NCBI GenBank assembly: GCA_022841545.1 | Contig: JALHRF010000028.1 | Location: forward strand, 1 to 38,377 | Length of the DNA stretch: 38,377 bases | Reading direction: 5' to 3' | Source: Bauldia sp. | GTDB lineage: Bacteria > Pseudomonadota > Alphaproteobacteria > Rhizobiales > Kaistiaceae | Shown here: one piece after another, positions 24,112-33,173 of the stretch | How the letters are laid out: every line of letters starts with the position of its first letter | Numbering within the stretch: the first letter of the stretch is position 1 | Translations under genes and position numbers: made by a program | Notes under the pieces: model-generated | Databases searched by the model: none | The model's input: only the letters and a program-made list of their open reading frames with translations | Told to the model about the DNA's origin: nothing

Positions 24112-24813
24112 CTACGCCGCCACCGCGACACCCCGCTTCGGGACCACCACGTCGACACCCGATCCGTCCATCTCCTTGACGAAATGCCCAACCTGGCCGT
24201 GGAGCGCGCCGAAGGTCTCGTAGTGGCAGGGGATAACCGTCTCGAAGTCGAAGAAGCGCCGGCAGGCGAGCGCCGCGAGCTTCGGCCCCATGGTGTAGCG
24301 GTCGCCGATCGGCACGATGCCGATCTTCGGGGCGTAAATCTCGCCGATCAGCTTCATGCCGTCGAAGATGCCGGTGTCCCCCATGTGGAGGAGCGTCCGC
24401 TCACCCTCCGCCCGGATCACTACCCCGCCGGGATTGCCGAGGTAGACGGGCCTGCCGTCGATGGTGGTCGAGGAGGAGTGCCAAGCGGGCACATAGGCGA
24501 TGCTGAAGGCGCCGAGGTCGAGTTCGCCGCCATGGTTCATCTGCTCGGTGCGGTCGCCCGGAACGCCCAGCCCGACCAGGTAGTCGCTGACTTCCGGGTT
24601 GGCAACGAGCAACGCCCCGGTGGCACGGCAGATCTCTACCGCCGAGCCAGTGTGGTCGTCGTGACCGTGGGTGACGACGACATGGGTCGCGCCCTTCGCC
24701 GCTGCCTGCCTGTCGCCCTTGAAGGTGGGGTTGTCGAGGAACGGATCGATCAGAATGACCGCCCCCTTCAGGTCGATGCGGAAGGCCGAATGGCCGAACC
24801 AGGTGATCTGCAT
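24112..24813 (-). CDS. UPF0173-family metal-dependent hydrolase (MBL fold)
   Basis: This is a 233-residue single-domain metallo-beta-lactamase-fold protein of the UPF0173 group. It starts MQITWFGHSAFRIDL and carries the zinc motif THGHDDHTG (His49, His51, Asp53, His54), a later histidine in YVPAWHSSST, aspartate in LLHMGDTGIFDGMKL and histidine in VIPCHYETF. The length and motifs match the family closely. The reaction of these enzymes is not settled. In alphaproteobacteria this gene is often found divergent from or next to ruvX, as it is here, with an 87-base shared upstream region. Confidence 0.93.
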   Translation of the reverse strand: MQITWFGHSAFRIDLKGAVILIDPFLDNPTFKGDRQAAAKGATHVVVTHGHDDHTGSAVEICRATGALLVANPEVSDYLVGLGVPGDRTEQMNHGGELDLGAFSIAYVPAWHSSSTTIDGRPVYLGNPGGVVIRAEGERTLLHMGDTGIFDGMKLIGEIYAPKIGIVPIGDRYTMGPKLAALACRRFFDFETVIPCHYETFGALHGQVGHFVKEMDGSGVDVVVPKRGVAVAA

Positions 24814-24900
24814 GGTGTCCCCTTGACGTTTTCTTCTATTATGGCGGCAATGATTGCCGTCCCACTCGTTTTCCGCAACCCGAACGCCTGAGGAGCGGCC

Positions 24901-25407
24901 GTGGTTTCCACGAAGCGGCCGGACCTGACCGTCGAGACGCTGAGGGCGGCGCTGCCGGAGACCGGCGCGCTGCTTGGCCTCGACCTCGGCACCAAGACCA
25001 TCGGCCTCGCGCTGTCCGATCTCAGCCGCACCATCGCCTCACCGCTTGCGGTCATCCGCCGGACGAAATTCCAGGCCGATCTTCTCGAACTCCGGCGTTA
25101 CATCGAGACACACCGTCCGGTCGCCCTCGTGCTCGGCCTGCCGGTCAACATGGACGGCACCGAGGGGACGCGGGCCCAGGCGACGCGGGGCTTCGCCCGC
25201 AACATCGAGCGGCAATTGGGTCTGCCGATCTTGTTCTGGGACGAACGGCTTTCCACCGCCGCCGTCACCCGCACGCTGATCGAGGCCGATACGAGCCGGA
25301 AGCGCCGCGGCGAAGTGGTCGACAAGGTGGCCGCCGCCTACATCCTCCAAGGGGTGCTCGACCGCATGTCGGCGCTTGCGGCCAACCGCGGCGACGCCCC
25401 GGCATGA
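24901..25407 (+). CDS. ruvX: Putative pre-16S rRNA nuclease / Holliday junction resolvase-like RuvX (YqgF)
   Basis: This is a 168-residue RNase H-fold protein of the YqgF/RuvX family, involved in 5'-end maturation of 16S rRNA and formerly described as a Holliday junction resolvase. Diagnostic segments are LLGLDLGTKTIGLALSD with its metal-binding aspartate, LVLGLPVNMDGTEGTRAQA, PILFWDERLSTAAVTRTLIEA and the terminal EVVDKVAAAYILQGVLD (the last catalytic aspartate). GTG 24901 follows GAGGAG at 24890-24895. Its stop overlaps the start of the asparagine-synthetase-like gene by four bases, so the two are translationally coupled. Confidence 0.95.
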   Translation: MVSTKRPDLTVETLRAALPETGALLGLDLGTKTIGLALSDLSRTIASPLAVIRRTKFQADLLELRRYIETHRPVALVLGLPVNMDGTEGTRAQATRGFARNIERQLGLPILFWDERLSTAAVTRTLIEADTSRKRRGEVVDKVAAAYILQGVLDRMSALAANRGDAPA

Positions 25408-26966
25408 GCGTGGCGGCGGTCTCCGAGGAGACGCCCGCCGATGTCGCGGCGCGGCAATATCCGACGCTGGTCATCCGGCTCGAGAGTGGCCGGCCGGTCG
25501 CCGCAGGCCCGCCGGTCTACGAACTGACGAGAGCCGTTGCCAGCGAGCGAGGGCATTTCGCCACCTCGTCCTGGCGCTGGGACGGCGCCAGGCTTCACGC
25601 GAAAACCAGTCGCCGCGGCCTGGTCGCCCTCTACTACGCAACGCTGCCGGACGGCTTCGTCATCAGCCCCAGCATTCGCCAGGTCATGGCCGCGGTCGGC
25701 ACGCTGACGATCGACCGCCCGGCAATGCTTCTCTTCCATCTGGTTCACCACTACGTCGATGACATGACGCCTTATGCGGAGATTCGCGTCCTGCCGCTCG
25801 GCGCTGAGCTCACCTGGGAGCCACGTCGCCAGGCGAAGATCTCGCGGCCCGCGCCGGAGCCCCCGGCCCCGTGGACAGGCGGCTACGAGGCGGCGCTGCG
25901 GCGCTACGACGAGTTGGTGCGCGCCGCCGTAACCAAGCACCGGGGTTCAGGCCGCCACACGCTGGGCCTGAGCGGCGGCCGGGACTCCCGTCACATCCTG
26001 CTTGCGCTCCATGCCGCCGGTCGGGGCGTCGACCGCATCGTCACCGCGCATCATTACCTGACCACGTCCTATGCCGATGTGGCCTCGGCGCAGCAGCTCG
26101 CCCGGAGGCTGGGCATGGAGGCCGAGGTGGTGATGCCTCACCCGAACCGGGTGGCGACGGAGATCGCCAAGAACTGGCTGCTCGGTCTCCAGAGCATGAG
26201 CCACTCATGGGGCCTCGGCCTCGCCCTCGCGCTGGGTGGGACCCGGTCGGTCTACGACGGCATGAACGGCGGCGGCCTTCTTGGCCAATCCTATATCGGC
26301 GAAATCGAACGGAAGCTCTTTCCCGACGGCGCCGACCTGCCGCCCTGGCCGAGACGCGCCGCGGCGGTCATCGACGCGACCTTCGGCCCCCGGGCAATCG
26401 CCGGTCTCCCGCCGTTCCTGCGATCGGAGGCGACGATCGATGCGGCGCGAGCAATGTTCACCGTCACGCTCGGCCGCTATGCCGGGTTCATCAGTCCGAT
26501 GCAGGCCTTTCGATTCTACGAAACCGGGCCGCGCGACGTTGCCCTCGGACTGAGCCTTTCGCCCAACGACGAGGTCCTCTGCCCCCTTGAGGACGAGGAC
26601 TGCATCGCCTTCGACCTGGGGCTGCCATGGCATATCTCGATCGACGACGAGTTCCGCGACCAGGTCCTGCTCGCCGCCTACCCGGCCTTTGCCGATGTCC
26701 CGTTCGAGGTCGACATCGTTCTTCCGCCGGGGCCGCCACTGATCGATCCCCCGGCCGAGAACGAGATGATCGCCCGCGTGTCGCGCGGCGGGGAGAATGA
26801 AACCGCAGCCCCGGTTCCCGGACGGTTGCCGCCGCAGAAGGCCCTCAGCCTTCGCCAGATCCAGGTCACCGTCCACCAGCTGCAAGTGATGGCTGCGGAA
26901 CGGGGCGGCGACATGCTGCTCGGTCTCGCGCGGGAGGAACTCCCCCCGATGCCGCCCGCGCCCTGA
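25404..26966 (+). CDS. Asparagine-synthetase-like ATP-PPi (PP-loop) protein lacking the glutaminase cysteine
   Basis: This is a 520-residue protein related to the AsnB synthetase half. The PP-loop HTLGLSGGRDSRHILLAL (SGGRDS at 190-195) would bind ATP and form an acyl adenylate. The N-terminal region has the AsnB-like HYVDDMTPYAEIRVLPLGAELTW segment that precedes the synthetase domain, but the protein begins MSVAAV and has no Cys2, so glutamine cannot be hydrolysed in the usual way. That pattern recalls beta-lactam synthetases, lasso cyclases and amide-forming enzymes using free ammonia or an internal amine. A long acidic/Pro-rich region follows near residue 430, and the C-terminus carries a glutamine-rich helix. 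It is coupled to ruvX by four bases, which is unexplained. Confidence 0.82.
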   Translation: MSVAAVSEETPADVAARQYPTLVIRLESGRPVAAGPPVYELTRAVASERGHFATSSWRWDGARLHAKTSRRGLVALYYATLPDGFVISPSIRQVMAAVGTLTIDRPAMLLFHLVHHYVDDMTPYAEIRVLPLGAELTWEPRRQAKISRPAPEPPAPWTGGYEAALRRYDELVRAAVTKHRGSGRHTLGLSGGRDSRHILLALHAAGRGVDRIVTAHHYLTTSYADVASAQQLARRLGMEAEVVMPHPNRVATEIAKNWLLGLQSMSHSWGLGLALALGGTRSVYDGMNGGGLLGQSYIGEIERKLFPDGADLPPWPRRAAAVIDATFGPRAIAGLPPFLRSEATIDAARAMFTVTLGRYAGFISPMQAFRFYETGPRDVALGLSLSPNDEVLCPLEDEDCIAFDLGLPWHISIDDEFRDQVLLAAYPAFADVPFEVDIVLPPGPPLIDPPAENEMIARVSRGGENETAAPVPGRLPPQKALSLRQIQVTVHQLQVMAAERGGDMLLGLAREELPPMPPAP

Positions 26967-27081
26967 GAGGGCTCGCGAAGGGCACGCGCATTGAGGCTCG
27001 CCGTCCGGCCGGCTCCGACCTATACTCGAAGTCAAATTCCGGCAGGCTGCGGCTGGCTGCCGAATGGGAGGAGCAATGCCG

Positions 27082-28275
27082 ATGCCGGTGACGCACGAGC
27101 CCTGGCTCGTGGCGCTGTCACTGATCGTGGCGATCCAGGGCGCCTATGTCGGGCTGAGCCTTGCCGTGCAGGTGCGGAGCGCAGCGGGCGCCGAGCGCCG
27201 GCTGCTCCTCGCCGGCGCGGCGCTGTCGCTCGGCGTTGCGATCTGGTCGATGCACTTCGTCGCGATGCTCGCGGCGCGGCTGCCCGCTCTGGTCGACTAT
27301 CTCGTCTTCCCGACGCTTTTGTCCTTCCTCGTGTGCGTGCTGGTGGTCGGCGCCGGCGTGTTCGCGGCAAGCGCCATCCCGCTCACTCGAACCCGGCTTG
27401 CCGCCTCGGCCCTGTTCATGGGCGTCGGCATCGCCACCATGCACTATCTCGGCATGATGGCGCTCCATGCCAGCCTGCATATGACCCACGATCCCCTCCT
27501 CGTGGCGGCAAGCGTCGTGGTGGCCGTCGCCGCCTCGGGTCTGGCGCTCCACATCGCCAACACCGCCAATGGCCGGCCGCCGCTCTTCCTTTCCGCAGCG
27601 GCGCTCGGCATCGCCATTGCCGGCATGCACTACATCGCCATGGCGGCCGTCTCCATCGTGCCGATGGGGCAAGGCCACGAGCCGGTCAGTGCGCCGGCGA
27701 TCTCGGCCGATCTCCTCGCCATCGTCGTGGCGATCGTCGCCTTCATCGTTTCGGGCTTGTTCCTGCTGATTCTCGTCCCCGACCGGGATGCGGCCGAAGC
27801 CGATGTCTTACCGGCGCAGGCGGATCCGGCCCTCCTTGATGCAACCGAGGACGCCGGAACCCCGACCGGCACGGACGTGACTACTCAGCGCCCCGCGGAA
27901 GGGGACGGGCCCGCGGCGTGGCTGCCGGTCCTCCACGACGGCGCGACGATCCAACTCCCCGTCGACAGCGTCGTGGCCGTGCACGCCAACGCCCACTACA
28001 CCTACGTGTTCGACGGCAACGACAAATACTTCTGCCAGCTCGCCATCGGCGATGTCGAGCAGCGGCTCGACCCGATTCGTTTCGCCCGGGTGCATCGCAG
28101 CCACATCATCAATGTCGACCGCATCGTCCGGCTGAAGAAGACCGGCGACAATGGCCTCATCGAACTGGCGGGCGAGACGGCCTGTAGCGTGCCGGTAAGC
28201 CGGAGCCGTATGGCCTGGGTGCGGTCCCAGATCGCGCAGGCGAAACCGAGCCGGCCCGCGGCGGTTTCCGGCTGA
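27082..28275 (+). CDS. coxC: MHYT-domain membrane sensor with C-terminal LytTR DNA-binding domain (CoxC/CoxH-like)
   Basis: This is a 397-residue inner-membrane sensor-regulator. The MHYT domain spans about residues 5-233 with seven hydrophobic helices and three MHYT-type motifs: WSMHFVAML (Met57), TMHYLGMM (Met120) and GMHYIAMA (Met182). The MHYT domain is proposed to bind copper and sense O2, CO or NO. A linker leads to a LytTR domain (about 285-392) with PVDSVVAVHANAHYTYVF, RFARVHRSHIINVDRIVRL and VPVSRSRMAWVR. The same architecture belongs to CoxC and CoxH of Oligotropha carboxidovorans, and coxC also lies directly upstream of coxM there. GGAGGAG at 27067-27073 favours ATG 27082. Symbol assignment rests on architecture and position. 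Confidence 0.85.
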   Translation: MPVTHEPWLVALSLIVAIQGAYVGLSLAVQVRSAAGAERRLLLAGAALSLGVAIWSMHFVAMLAARLPALVDYLVFPTLLSFLVCVLVVGAGVFAASAIPLTRTRLAASALFMGVGIATMHYLGMMALHASLHMTHDPLLVAASVVVAVAASGLALHIANTANGRPPLFLSAAALGIAIAGMHYIAMAAVSIVPMGQGHEPVSAPAISADLLAIVVAIVAFIVSGLFLLILVPDRDAAEADVLPAQADPALLDATEDAGTPTGTDVTTQRPAEGDGPAAWLPVLHDGATIQLPVDSVVAVHANAHYTYVFDGNDKYFCQLAIGDVEQRLDPIRFARVHRSHIINVDRIVRLKKTGDNGLIELAGETACSVPVSRSRMAWVRSQIAQAKPSRPAAVSG

Positions 28276-28318
28276 TTGCCCTGGCAGGCAGCCCCCGAAC
28301 TGGGTCAATCACGCTGAC

Positions 28319-28384
28319 GCATTTCGTGCGCGAGCGGCCGCATTTCGTGCAGGGAACGCCCCGGCCGTGCATCGGCGCTTGTGC
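28319..28384 (+). promoter_or_regulatory. Direct repeats upstream of coxM, candidate LytTR binding sites
   Basis: GCATTTCGTGC occurs at 28319-28329 and again at 28340-28350, 21 bases apart from start to start, that is two helical turns on one DNA face. Weaker relatives, CCGTGC at 28365-28370 and TTGTGC at 28379-28384, continue the series. LytTR proteins bind pairs of 9-base direct repeats spaced in this way. The array lies in the 223-base gap before coxM, just after the gene for a LytTR regulator. Confidence 0.5.
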
Positions 28385-28498
28385 ATAACGGTCGGCGCTC
28401 TCCAGACTGGAACTGGAATAACCCGAACATCCACCAGGTGGGTCGCGGGCGTAGCCGGGCGGAGATCCGGCGACAACACGCGGCCGGGGAGGAAACCC

Positions 28499-29365
28499 AT
28501 GATTCCAGGCGCTTTCGCCTACCACCGTCCGAAATCCGTCGCCGACGCGGTGGCGCTGCTCGCCGACCTCGGCGACGACGCGCGGCCGCTCGCCGGTGGC
28601 CACAGCCTGATCCCGGTGATGAAGCTCCGTCTCGCCGAGCCGGCCCATCTGGTCGACCTCGGCGGCATCGCCGACCTCAAGGGCATCCGCGCCGACGGGA
28701 ACGACGTCGTGATCGGGGCGATGACCACGCAGCACGAGGTGATCGCCTCCGACCTGCTCGCATCCAAGGCGCCGCTGCTGCGCGAGGCCGCGCTGGTCAT
28801 CGCCGACCCGCAGGTCCGCTATGTCGGCACGATCGGCGGCAACGCCGCCAACGGCGACCCCGGCAACGACATGCCGGCGGTGATGATGACCCTCGGCGCG
28901 ACCTACGAGCTGACGTCGAAGGCCGGGACCCGCAAGGTCGCGGCCCGCGACTTCTACCAGGGCGTCTACACCACGGCGCTGCAGCCGGGCGAGATGCTGA
29001 CCGCGATCCGTATCCCCGTGCCGCCTGCGGGCCACGGCTGGGCCTACGAGAAGCTGAAGCGGAAGATCGGTGACTACGCCACCGCCGCGGCGGCCGTCGT
29101 CATTACCGTGGCGGGCGGCAAGGTCGCGTCCTGCGCCATCGGCCTCACCAATGTCGGCGACACCGCATTGTTTGCCAAGGACGCCGCGGCGATCCTGACC
29201 GGCTCCACGCTCGACGACGCCACCGTCGGCAAGGCGGTGGCCGCCGCCGAGGCGATCACCTCGCCCGCCTCCGATGCGCACGGACCGGCGGCGTACCGCA
29301 CGAAGATGGCCGGCGTGATGCTCCGCCGCGCGCTCGCCCGCGCCCGGTCGCGGGCCAAGGGCTGA
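28499..29365 (+). CDS. coxM: Aerobic carbon monoxide dehydrogenase medium (FAD) subunit CoxM
   Basis: This is the flavoprotein subunit of the molybdenum-copper CO dehydrogenase; it takes electrons from the iron-sulfur subunit and passes them to the quinone pool. The length of 288 residues equals that of Oligotropha carboxidovorans CoxM. The two FAD motifs are in place: [13 protein letters not shown] (about 32-44) and [14 protein letters not shown] (about 111-124). GGGGAGGA just upstream supports ATG 28499. The gene opens the coxM-coxS-coxL order that characterises form I CODH, 14 bases before coxS. Its homologues in other molybdenum hydroxylases are similar, but the partner subunits make CODH the secure call. 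Confidence 0.95.
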   Translation: MIPGAFAYHRPKSVADAVALLADLGDDARPLAGGHSLIPVMKLRLAEPAHLVDLGGIADLKGIRADGNDVVIGAMTTQHEVIASDLLASKAPLLREAALVIADPQVRYVGTIGGNAANGDPGNDMPAVMMTLGATYELTSKAGTRKVAARDFYQGVYTTALQPGEMLTAIRIPVPPAGHGWAYEKLKRKIGDYATAAAAVVITVAGGKVASCAIGLTNVGDTALFAKDAAAILTGSTLDDATVGKAVAAAEAITSPASDAHGPAAYRTKMAGVMLRRALARARSRAKG

Positions 29366-29379
29366 GGGAGGACGGACAT

Positions 29380-29880
29380 ATGGCCAAGACTCAGATTTCA
29401 GTGAAGGTGAACGGCAAGCAGGTCGACGCGCTGGTCGAGCCGCGGACGCTGCTCATCCATTTCCTCCGCGAGGACCTCAGCCTTACCGGCCCGCATATCG
29501 GCTGCGAGACCAGCCATTGCGGGGCCTGCACGGTCGATGTCGACGGCAAGTCGATCAAGGCCTGCACCCGCTTCGCCGTGCAGGCCGACGGGACGGAGAT
29601 CATCACCATCGAGGGGATCGCCAACCCCGACGGCACGCTCCACGCGCTGCAGGAGGGCTTCCGCGAGATGCACGGGCTGCAATGCGGCTTCTGCACGCCG
29701 GGGATGATCACCCGCGCCTACCGGCTCCTGCAGGAGAACCCGCAGCCGACCGAGGACGAAATCCGCCACGGCATCAGCGGCAACATCTGCCGCTGCACCG
29801 GCTACCAGAACATTGTCAGGGCCATTCAATACGCCGCCGCGAAACTCGCCGGCGTACCGTTTCAGGAGGCCGCGGAATGA
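29380..29880 (+). CDS. coxS: Aerobic carbon monoxide dehydrogenase small (2 x 2Fe-2S) subunit CoxS
   Basis: This is the 166-residue iron-sulfur subunit, exactly the length of the Oligotropha protein. The first [2Fe-2S] cluster is bound by Cys42, Cys47, Cys50 and Cys62 ([10 protein letters not shown]...ACTR), the second by Cys102, Cys105, Cys137 and Cys139 ([10 protein letters not shown]...ICRCTGYQ). These positions coincide with those published for O. carboxidovorans CoxS. Electrons move from the molybdenum site through the two clusters to FAD. The stop overlaps coxL by four bases (ATGA), so small and large subunits are translationally coupled. GGGAGGA lies a few bases before the ATG. Confidence 0.97.
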   Translation: MAKTQISVKVNGKQVDALVEPRTLLIHFLREDLSLTGPHIGCETSHCGACTVDVDGKSIKACTRFAVQADGTEIITIEGIANPDGTLHALQEGFREMHGLQCGFCTPGMITRAYRLLQENPQPTEDEIRHGISGNICRCTGYQNIVRAIQYAAAKLAGVPFQEAAE

Positions 29881-32297
29881 ACGACACCACCCTCACCTCC
29901 ACAGAGCGCGCCGAGAAGCTCGAAGGCCTCGGCTGCAAGCGGAAGCGCGTCGAGGATGTCCGCTTCACCCAGGGCAAGGGCAACTATGTCGACGACATCA
30001 AGCTGCCCGGCATGCTCTATGGCGACTTCGTCCGCTCGCCCTACGCCCACGCCCGGGTCAAGTCGATCGATGCGTCGAAGGCCAAGGCCCTCTCCGGCGT
30101 CGTCGCGGTGCTGACCGCGGCCGACCTCAAGCCGCTCAACCTCCACTACATGCCGACGCTCGCCGGCGACGTGCAGGCGGTGCTGGCCGAGGACTATGTC
30201 CTCTTCCAGAACCAGGAAGTCGCCTTCGTGCTGGCGGACGACCGTTACGTCGCCGCCGACGGGGTCGAGCTGGTCGATGTCGACTATGACGAGCTGCCGG
30301 TTCTCGTCGACCCCATGAAGGCGATGGCGCCCGATGCGACGGTGGTGCGCGAAGACCGCAAGGACCTTGCCGACGGCGCCCACGGCCCGCGCAAGCACCC
30401 CAACCACATCTTCAACTGGCAGGCCGGCGACAAGGCCGCTGCCGACGAGGCCTTCGCCAAGGCCGACGTCACCATCAAGGAGATGATCCCCTACCAGCGG
30501 GTCCATCCCTCCCCGCTCGAGACCTGCCAGTGCGTCGCCTCCTACAGCAAGATCACCGGCGACCTGACGCTGTGGGGCACCTTCCAGGCGCCGCACGTCA
30601 TCCGCACCGTGGCCTCGCTGATCTCGAAGATCCCCGAGCACAAAATCCACGTCATCGCACCGGACATCGGCGGCGGCTTCGGCAACAAGGTCGGCGCCTA
30701 TTCGGGCTACATTTGCGCCATCGTGGCCTCGATCGTCACCGGCCAGCCGGTGAAGTGGGTCGAGGACCGCATCGAGAACCTCACCACAACCGCCTTCGCC
30801 CGCGACTTCTTCATGGAGACGGAGATCGCCTGCACCAGGGACGGCAAGGTGCTCGGCCTCCGCTGCTACACCATCGCCGACCACGGTGCCTTCGACGCCT
30901 GCGCCAATGCCAGCAAATGGCCGGCCGGGCTGTTCTCGATCATCTCCGGCGCCTACGACTTCCCGGCCGCATGGTGCTCGGTCGACGGCGTCTACACCAA
31001 CAAGGCGCCGGGCGGCGTCGCCTATCGCTGTTCGTTCCGGGTCACCGAAGCCGCCTTCGCCGTCGAACGGGCGATGGACATCATGGCCCAGAAGCTCGGC
31101 ATGGACCCGGCCGAGTTCCGGATGAAGAACCTGATCCGCAAGGAGCAGTTCCCCTACACCTCGGCCTTCGGCTGGCAGTACGATTCCGGCGACTATCACC
31201 CCGCGCTCCAGAAGGCGCTGGACACCACCGGCTACACCGCGCTCCGTGCCGAGCAGAAGGCGAAGCAGGAGGCGTTCCGCCGCGGGGAGACCCGCGAACT
31301 GATGGGGATCGGCATCGCCTTCTTCACCGAGATCGTTGGCGCCGGGCCGTCGCGTGCCTGCGACATCCTCGGCATCGCGATGTTCGATTCGGCCGAGATC
31401 CGAGTGCATCCGACCGGCTCGGTGATCGCCCGCCTCGGCACCAAGAGCCAGGGCCAGGGCCATGAAACCACCTACGGCCAGATCATTGCGTCGGAGATCG
31501 GCATCGCCGCCGACCTGATCACCATCGAGGAGGGCAACACCGACACCGCGCCCTACGGGCTCGGCACCTATGGCTCGCGCTCGACGCCGGTATCCGGTGC
31601 CGCGACCGCGATGGCGGCGCGGAAGATCAAGGCCAAGGCGCAGATGATCGCGGCCTATCTCCTCGAGGTCCACGAGGACGACCTCGAATGGGACGTCGAC
31701 CGCTTCAAGGTGCGCGGCAATCCGGAACGGTCGAAGACCATGACCGAACTCGCCTGGGCGGCCTATCACGAGGTGCCGCCCGGCATGGAGCCGGGGCTGG
31801 AGGCGGTCAACTACTACGACCCGCCGAACTTCACCTACCCCTTCGGCGCCTATATCTGCGTGGCCGATGTCGACGTCGACACCGGCGAGACGAAGATCCG
31901 CCGCTTCTACGCGCTCGACGATTGCGGCACCCGCATCAACCCGATGATCATCGAGGGCCAGGTCCACGGCGGGCTGACGGAAGCCTTCGCCATCGCGATG
32001 GGCCAGGAGATCCGCTACGACGAGAACGGCAACTGTACGACCGGCTCGTTCCAGGACTACTTCATGCCGACCGCGGTCGAGACGCCGAAATGGGAGACGG
32101 ACTGGACGACGACGCCCTCGCCGCACCATCCGATCGGCGCCAAGGGCGTCGGCGAGTCGCCCAATGTCGGTGGCGTGCCGGCCTTCTCCAACGCCATCAA
32201 CGACGCCTTCGCCTTCCTCGGCGGCGGCAACATCGCCATGCCGCACGACCATTGGCGGACATGGACGGTGGCGGAGCGGCTCGGGCTGCACAAATAG
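29877..32297 (+). CDS. coxL: Aerobic carbon monoxide dehydrogenase large (Mo-Cu) subunit CoxL, form I
   Basis: This is the catalytic subunit of Mo-Cu CO dehydrogenase (CO + H2O to CO2 + 2 e- + 2 H+), 806 residues against 809 in O. carboxidovorans. The active-site loop reads VAYRCSFR, the form I signature AYXCSFR; form II enzymes have AYRGAGR. The copper-binding cysteine is Cys385 and the catalytic glutamate is Glu760 in GAKGVGESP. Both are exactly three residues earlier than Cys388 and Glu763 of the reference enzyme. Other molybdopterin-site segments are [10 protein letters not shown] and [19 protein letters not shown] 29877 overlaps the coxS stop and has AGGAGG at 29865-29870. This is strong evidence for real CO oxidation. 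Confidence 0.97.
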   Translation: MNDTTLTSTERAEKLEGLGCKRKRVEDVRFTQGKGNYVDDIKLPGMLYGDFVRSPYAHARVKSIDASKAKALSGVVAVLTAADLKPLNLHYMPTLAGDVQAVLAEDYVLFQNQEVAFVLADDRYVAADGVELVDVDYDELPVLVDPMKAMAPDATVVREDRKDLADGAHGPRKHPNHIFNWQAGDKAAADEAFAKADVTIKEMIPYQRVHPSPLETCQCVASYSKITGDLTLWGTFQAPHVIRTVASLISKIPEHKIHVIAPDIGGGFGNKVGAYSGYICAIVASIVTGQPVKWVEDRIENLTTTAFARDFFMETEIACTRDGKVLGLRCYTIADHGAFDACANASKWPAGLFSIISGAYDFPAAWCSVDGVYTNKAPGGVAYRCSFRVTEAAFAVERAMDIMAQKLGMDPAEFRMKNLIRKEQFPYTSAFGWQYDSGDYHPALQKALDTTGYTALRAEQKAKQEAFRRGETRELMGIGIAFFTEIVGAGPSRACDILGIAMFDSAEIRVHPTGSVIARLGTKSQGQGHETTYGQIIASEIGIAADLITIEEGNTDTAPYGLGTYGSRSTPVSGAATAMAARKIKAKAQMIAAYLLEVHEDDLEWDVDRFKVRGNPERSKTMTELAWAAYHEVPPGMEPGLEAVNYYDPPNFTYPFGAYICVADVDVDTGETKIRRFYALDDCGTRINPMIIEGQVHGGLTEAFAIAMGQEIRYDENGNCTTGSFQDYFMPTAVETPKWETDWTTTPSPHHPIGAKGVGESPNVGGVPAFSNAINDAFAFLGGGNIAMPHDHWRTWTVAERLGLHK

Positions 32298-32330
32298 TCC
32301 GCGGCGCGTAGCATCGGACCGGAGAATCCG

Positions 32331-33173
32331 ATGTGGAGGGCCGAGCGAATGGAGACGATCGAACCGAACGCGGCGAGCTTCAAGGAAGCGGAGCGCACCG
32401 GCTGGAGCGAGAAGGCCCCGGTCTATGACGACTTCGCCGGCCGCATCACCGCCGGCGCCGTCGGCCCGCTGCTCGATGCCATCGGCCTTCAGCCGGACGT
32501 GGCGTTCCTCGACATATGCTGCGGGACCGGCGCCCTCGCCGCTGAAGCGGCGCGCCGCGGCGCCGACGTCACCGCCATCGACTTCGCCGCGCCGATGGTC
32601 GCGGAGGCGGAGCGGCGCTTTCCCGGCATCGCCTTCGCCCATGGCGACGCCGAGGCGCTCGACTTTCCCGACGGCAGCTTCGACGCGGCGGCCTGCGGCT
32701 TCGGCGTGCTCCACCTCGCCGATCCCGACCGGGCGCTTATGGAAGCGCACCGTGTGCTCCGCTCCGGCGGCCGCTATGCCTTCACGGTGTGGAAGGGACC
32801 CCCCGACCACGACTTCTTCCGTCTTGTCGGCGAAGCCATCGCAGCCCATGGCGCGACCGTGGAACTACCGCCGGCGCCGCCGATGTTCCGCTTCGCCGAC
32901 CCGGACGAGGCGCGGCGCGCGATGGAGGCGGCGGGGTTCGCGGACGTGACGGTGCGCGAGCTGCCGCTCGTATGGGCGATCGACGGCCCGCGCGACGTGC
33001 TCGCCTATGTCGAGAAGTGCACGATGCGGATCGCCATGGTGCTCGACCGGCAGACCGAGGACGCGCGGGCCCGCATCCATGCCGCTATCTTCGACGGCGC
33101 CACGGCCTTCCGCCGCGGCGACGGCTACGAAGTCGCGTGGCCGGCGATCCTTGCCGCGGGACGGAAGCGATGA
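32331..33173 (+). CDS. Class I SAM-dependent methyltransferase inside the cox operon
   Basis: This is a 280-residue UbiE/Methyltransf_11-type protein. Motif I is LDICCGTGALAAEAARRG (about 65-82), followed by VTAIDFAAPMVAEAERRFP, GDAEALDFPDGSFDAAACGFGVLHLADPDRAL and LRSGGRYAFTVW. ATG 32331 has GGAG seven bases upstream; ATG 32349 (METIEPN) is a near alternative. It sits between coxL, 33 bases away, and coxD, whose start overlaps its stop by four bases. In the reference cox cluster coxL is followed directly by coxD, so this is an extra gene. Methylation of a small molecule or quinone-like compound is a guess; the target is not visible. Confidence 0.88.
   Translation: MWRAERMETIEPNAASFKEAERTGWSEKAPVYDDFAGRITAGAVGPLLDAIGLQPDVAFLDICCGTGALAAEAARRGADVTAIDFAAPMVAEAERRFPGIAFAHGDAEALDFPDGSFDAAACGFGVLHLADPDRALMEAHRVLRSGGRYAFTVWKGPPDHDFFRLVGEAIAAHGATVELPPAPPMFRFADPDEARRAMEAAGFADVTVRELPLVWAIDGPRDVLAYVEKCTMRIAMVLDRQTEDARARIHAAIFDGATAFRRGDGYEVAWPAILAAGRKR

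Noticed and set aside
28319..28350. Short repeats upstream of coxM as a CRISPR array
   Set aside because: There are only two exact 11-base copies with a 10-base spacer and no cas genes. Regulatory repeats are a better explanation.
29862..32849. A minus-strand open frame of about 995 codons opposite coxL
   Set aside because: The product is a compositionally biased string of Val, Gly, Arg and Asp, and coxL in the other direction carries all catalytic motifs.
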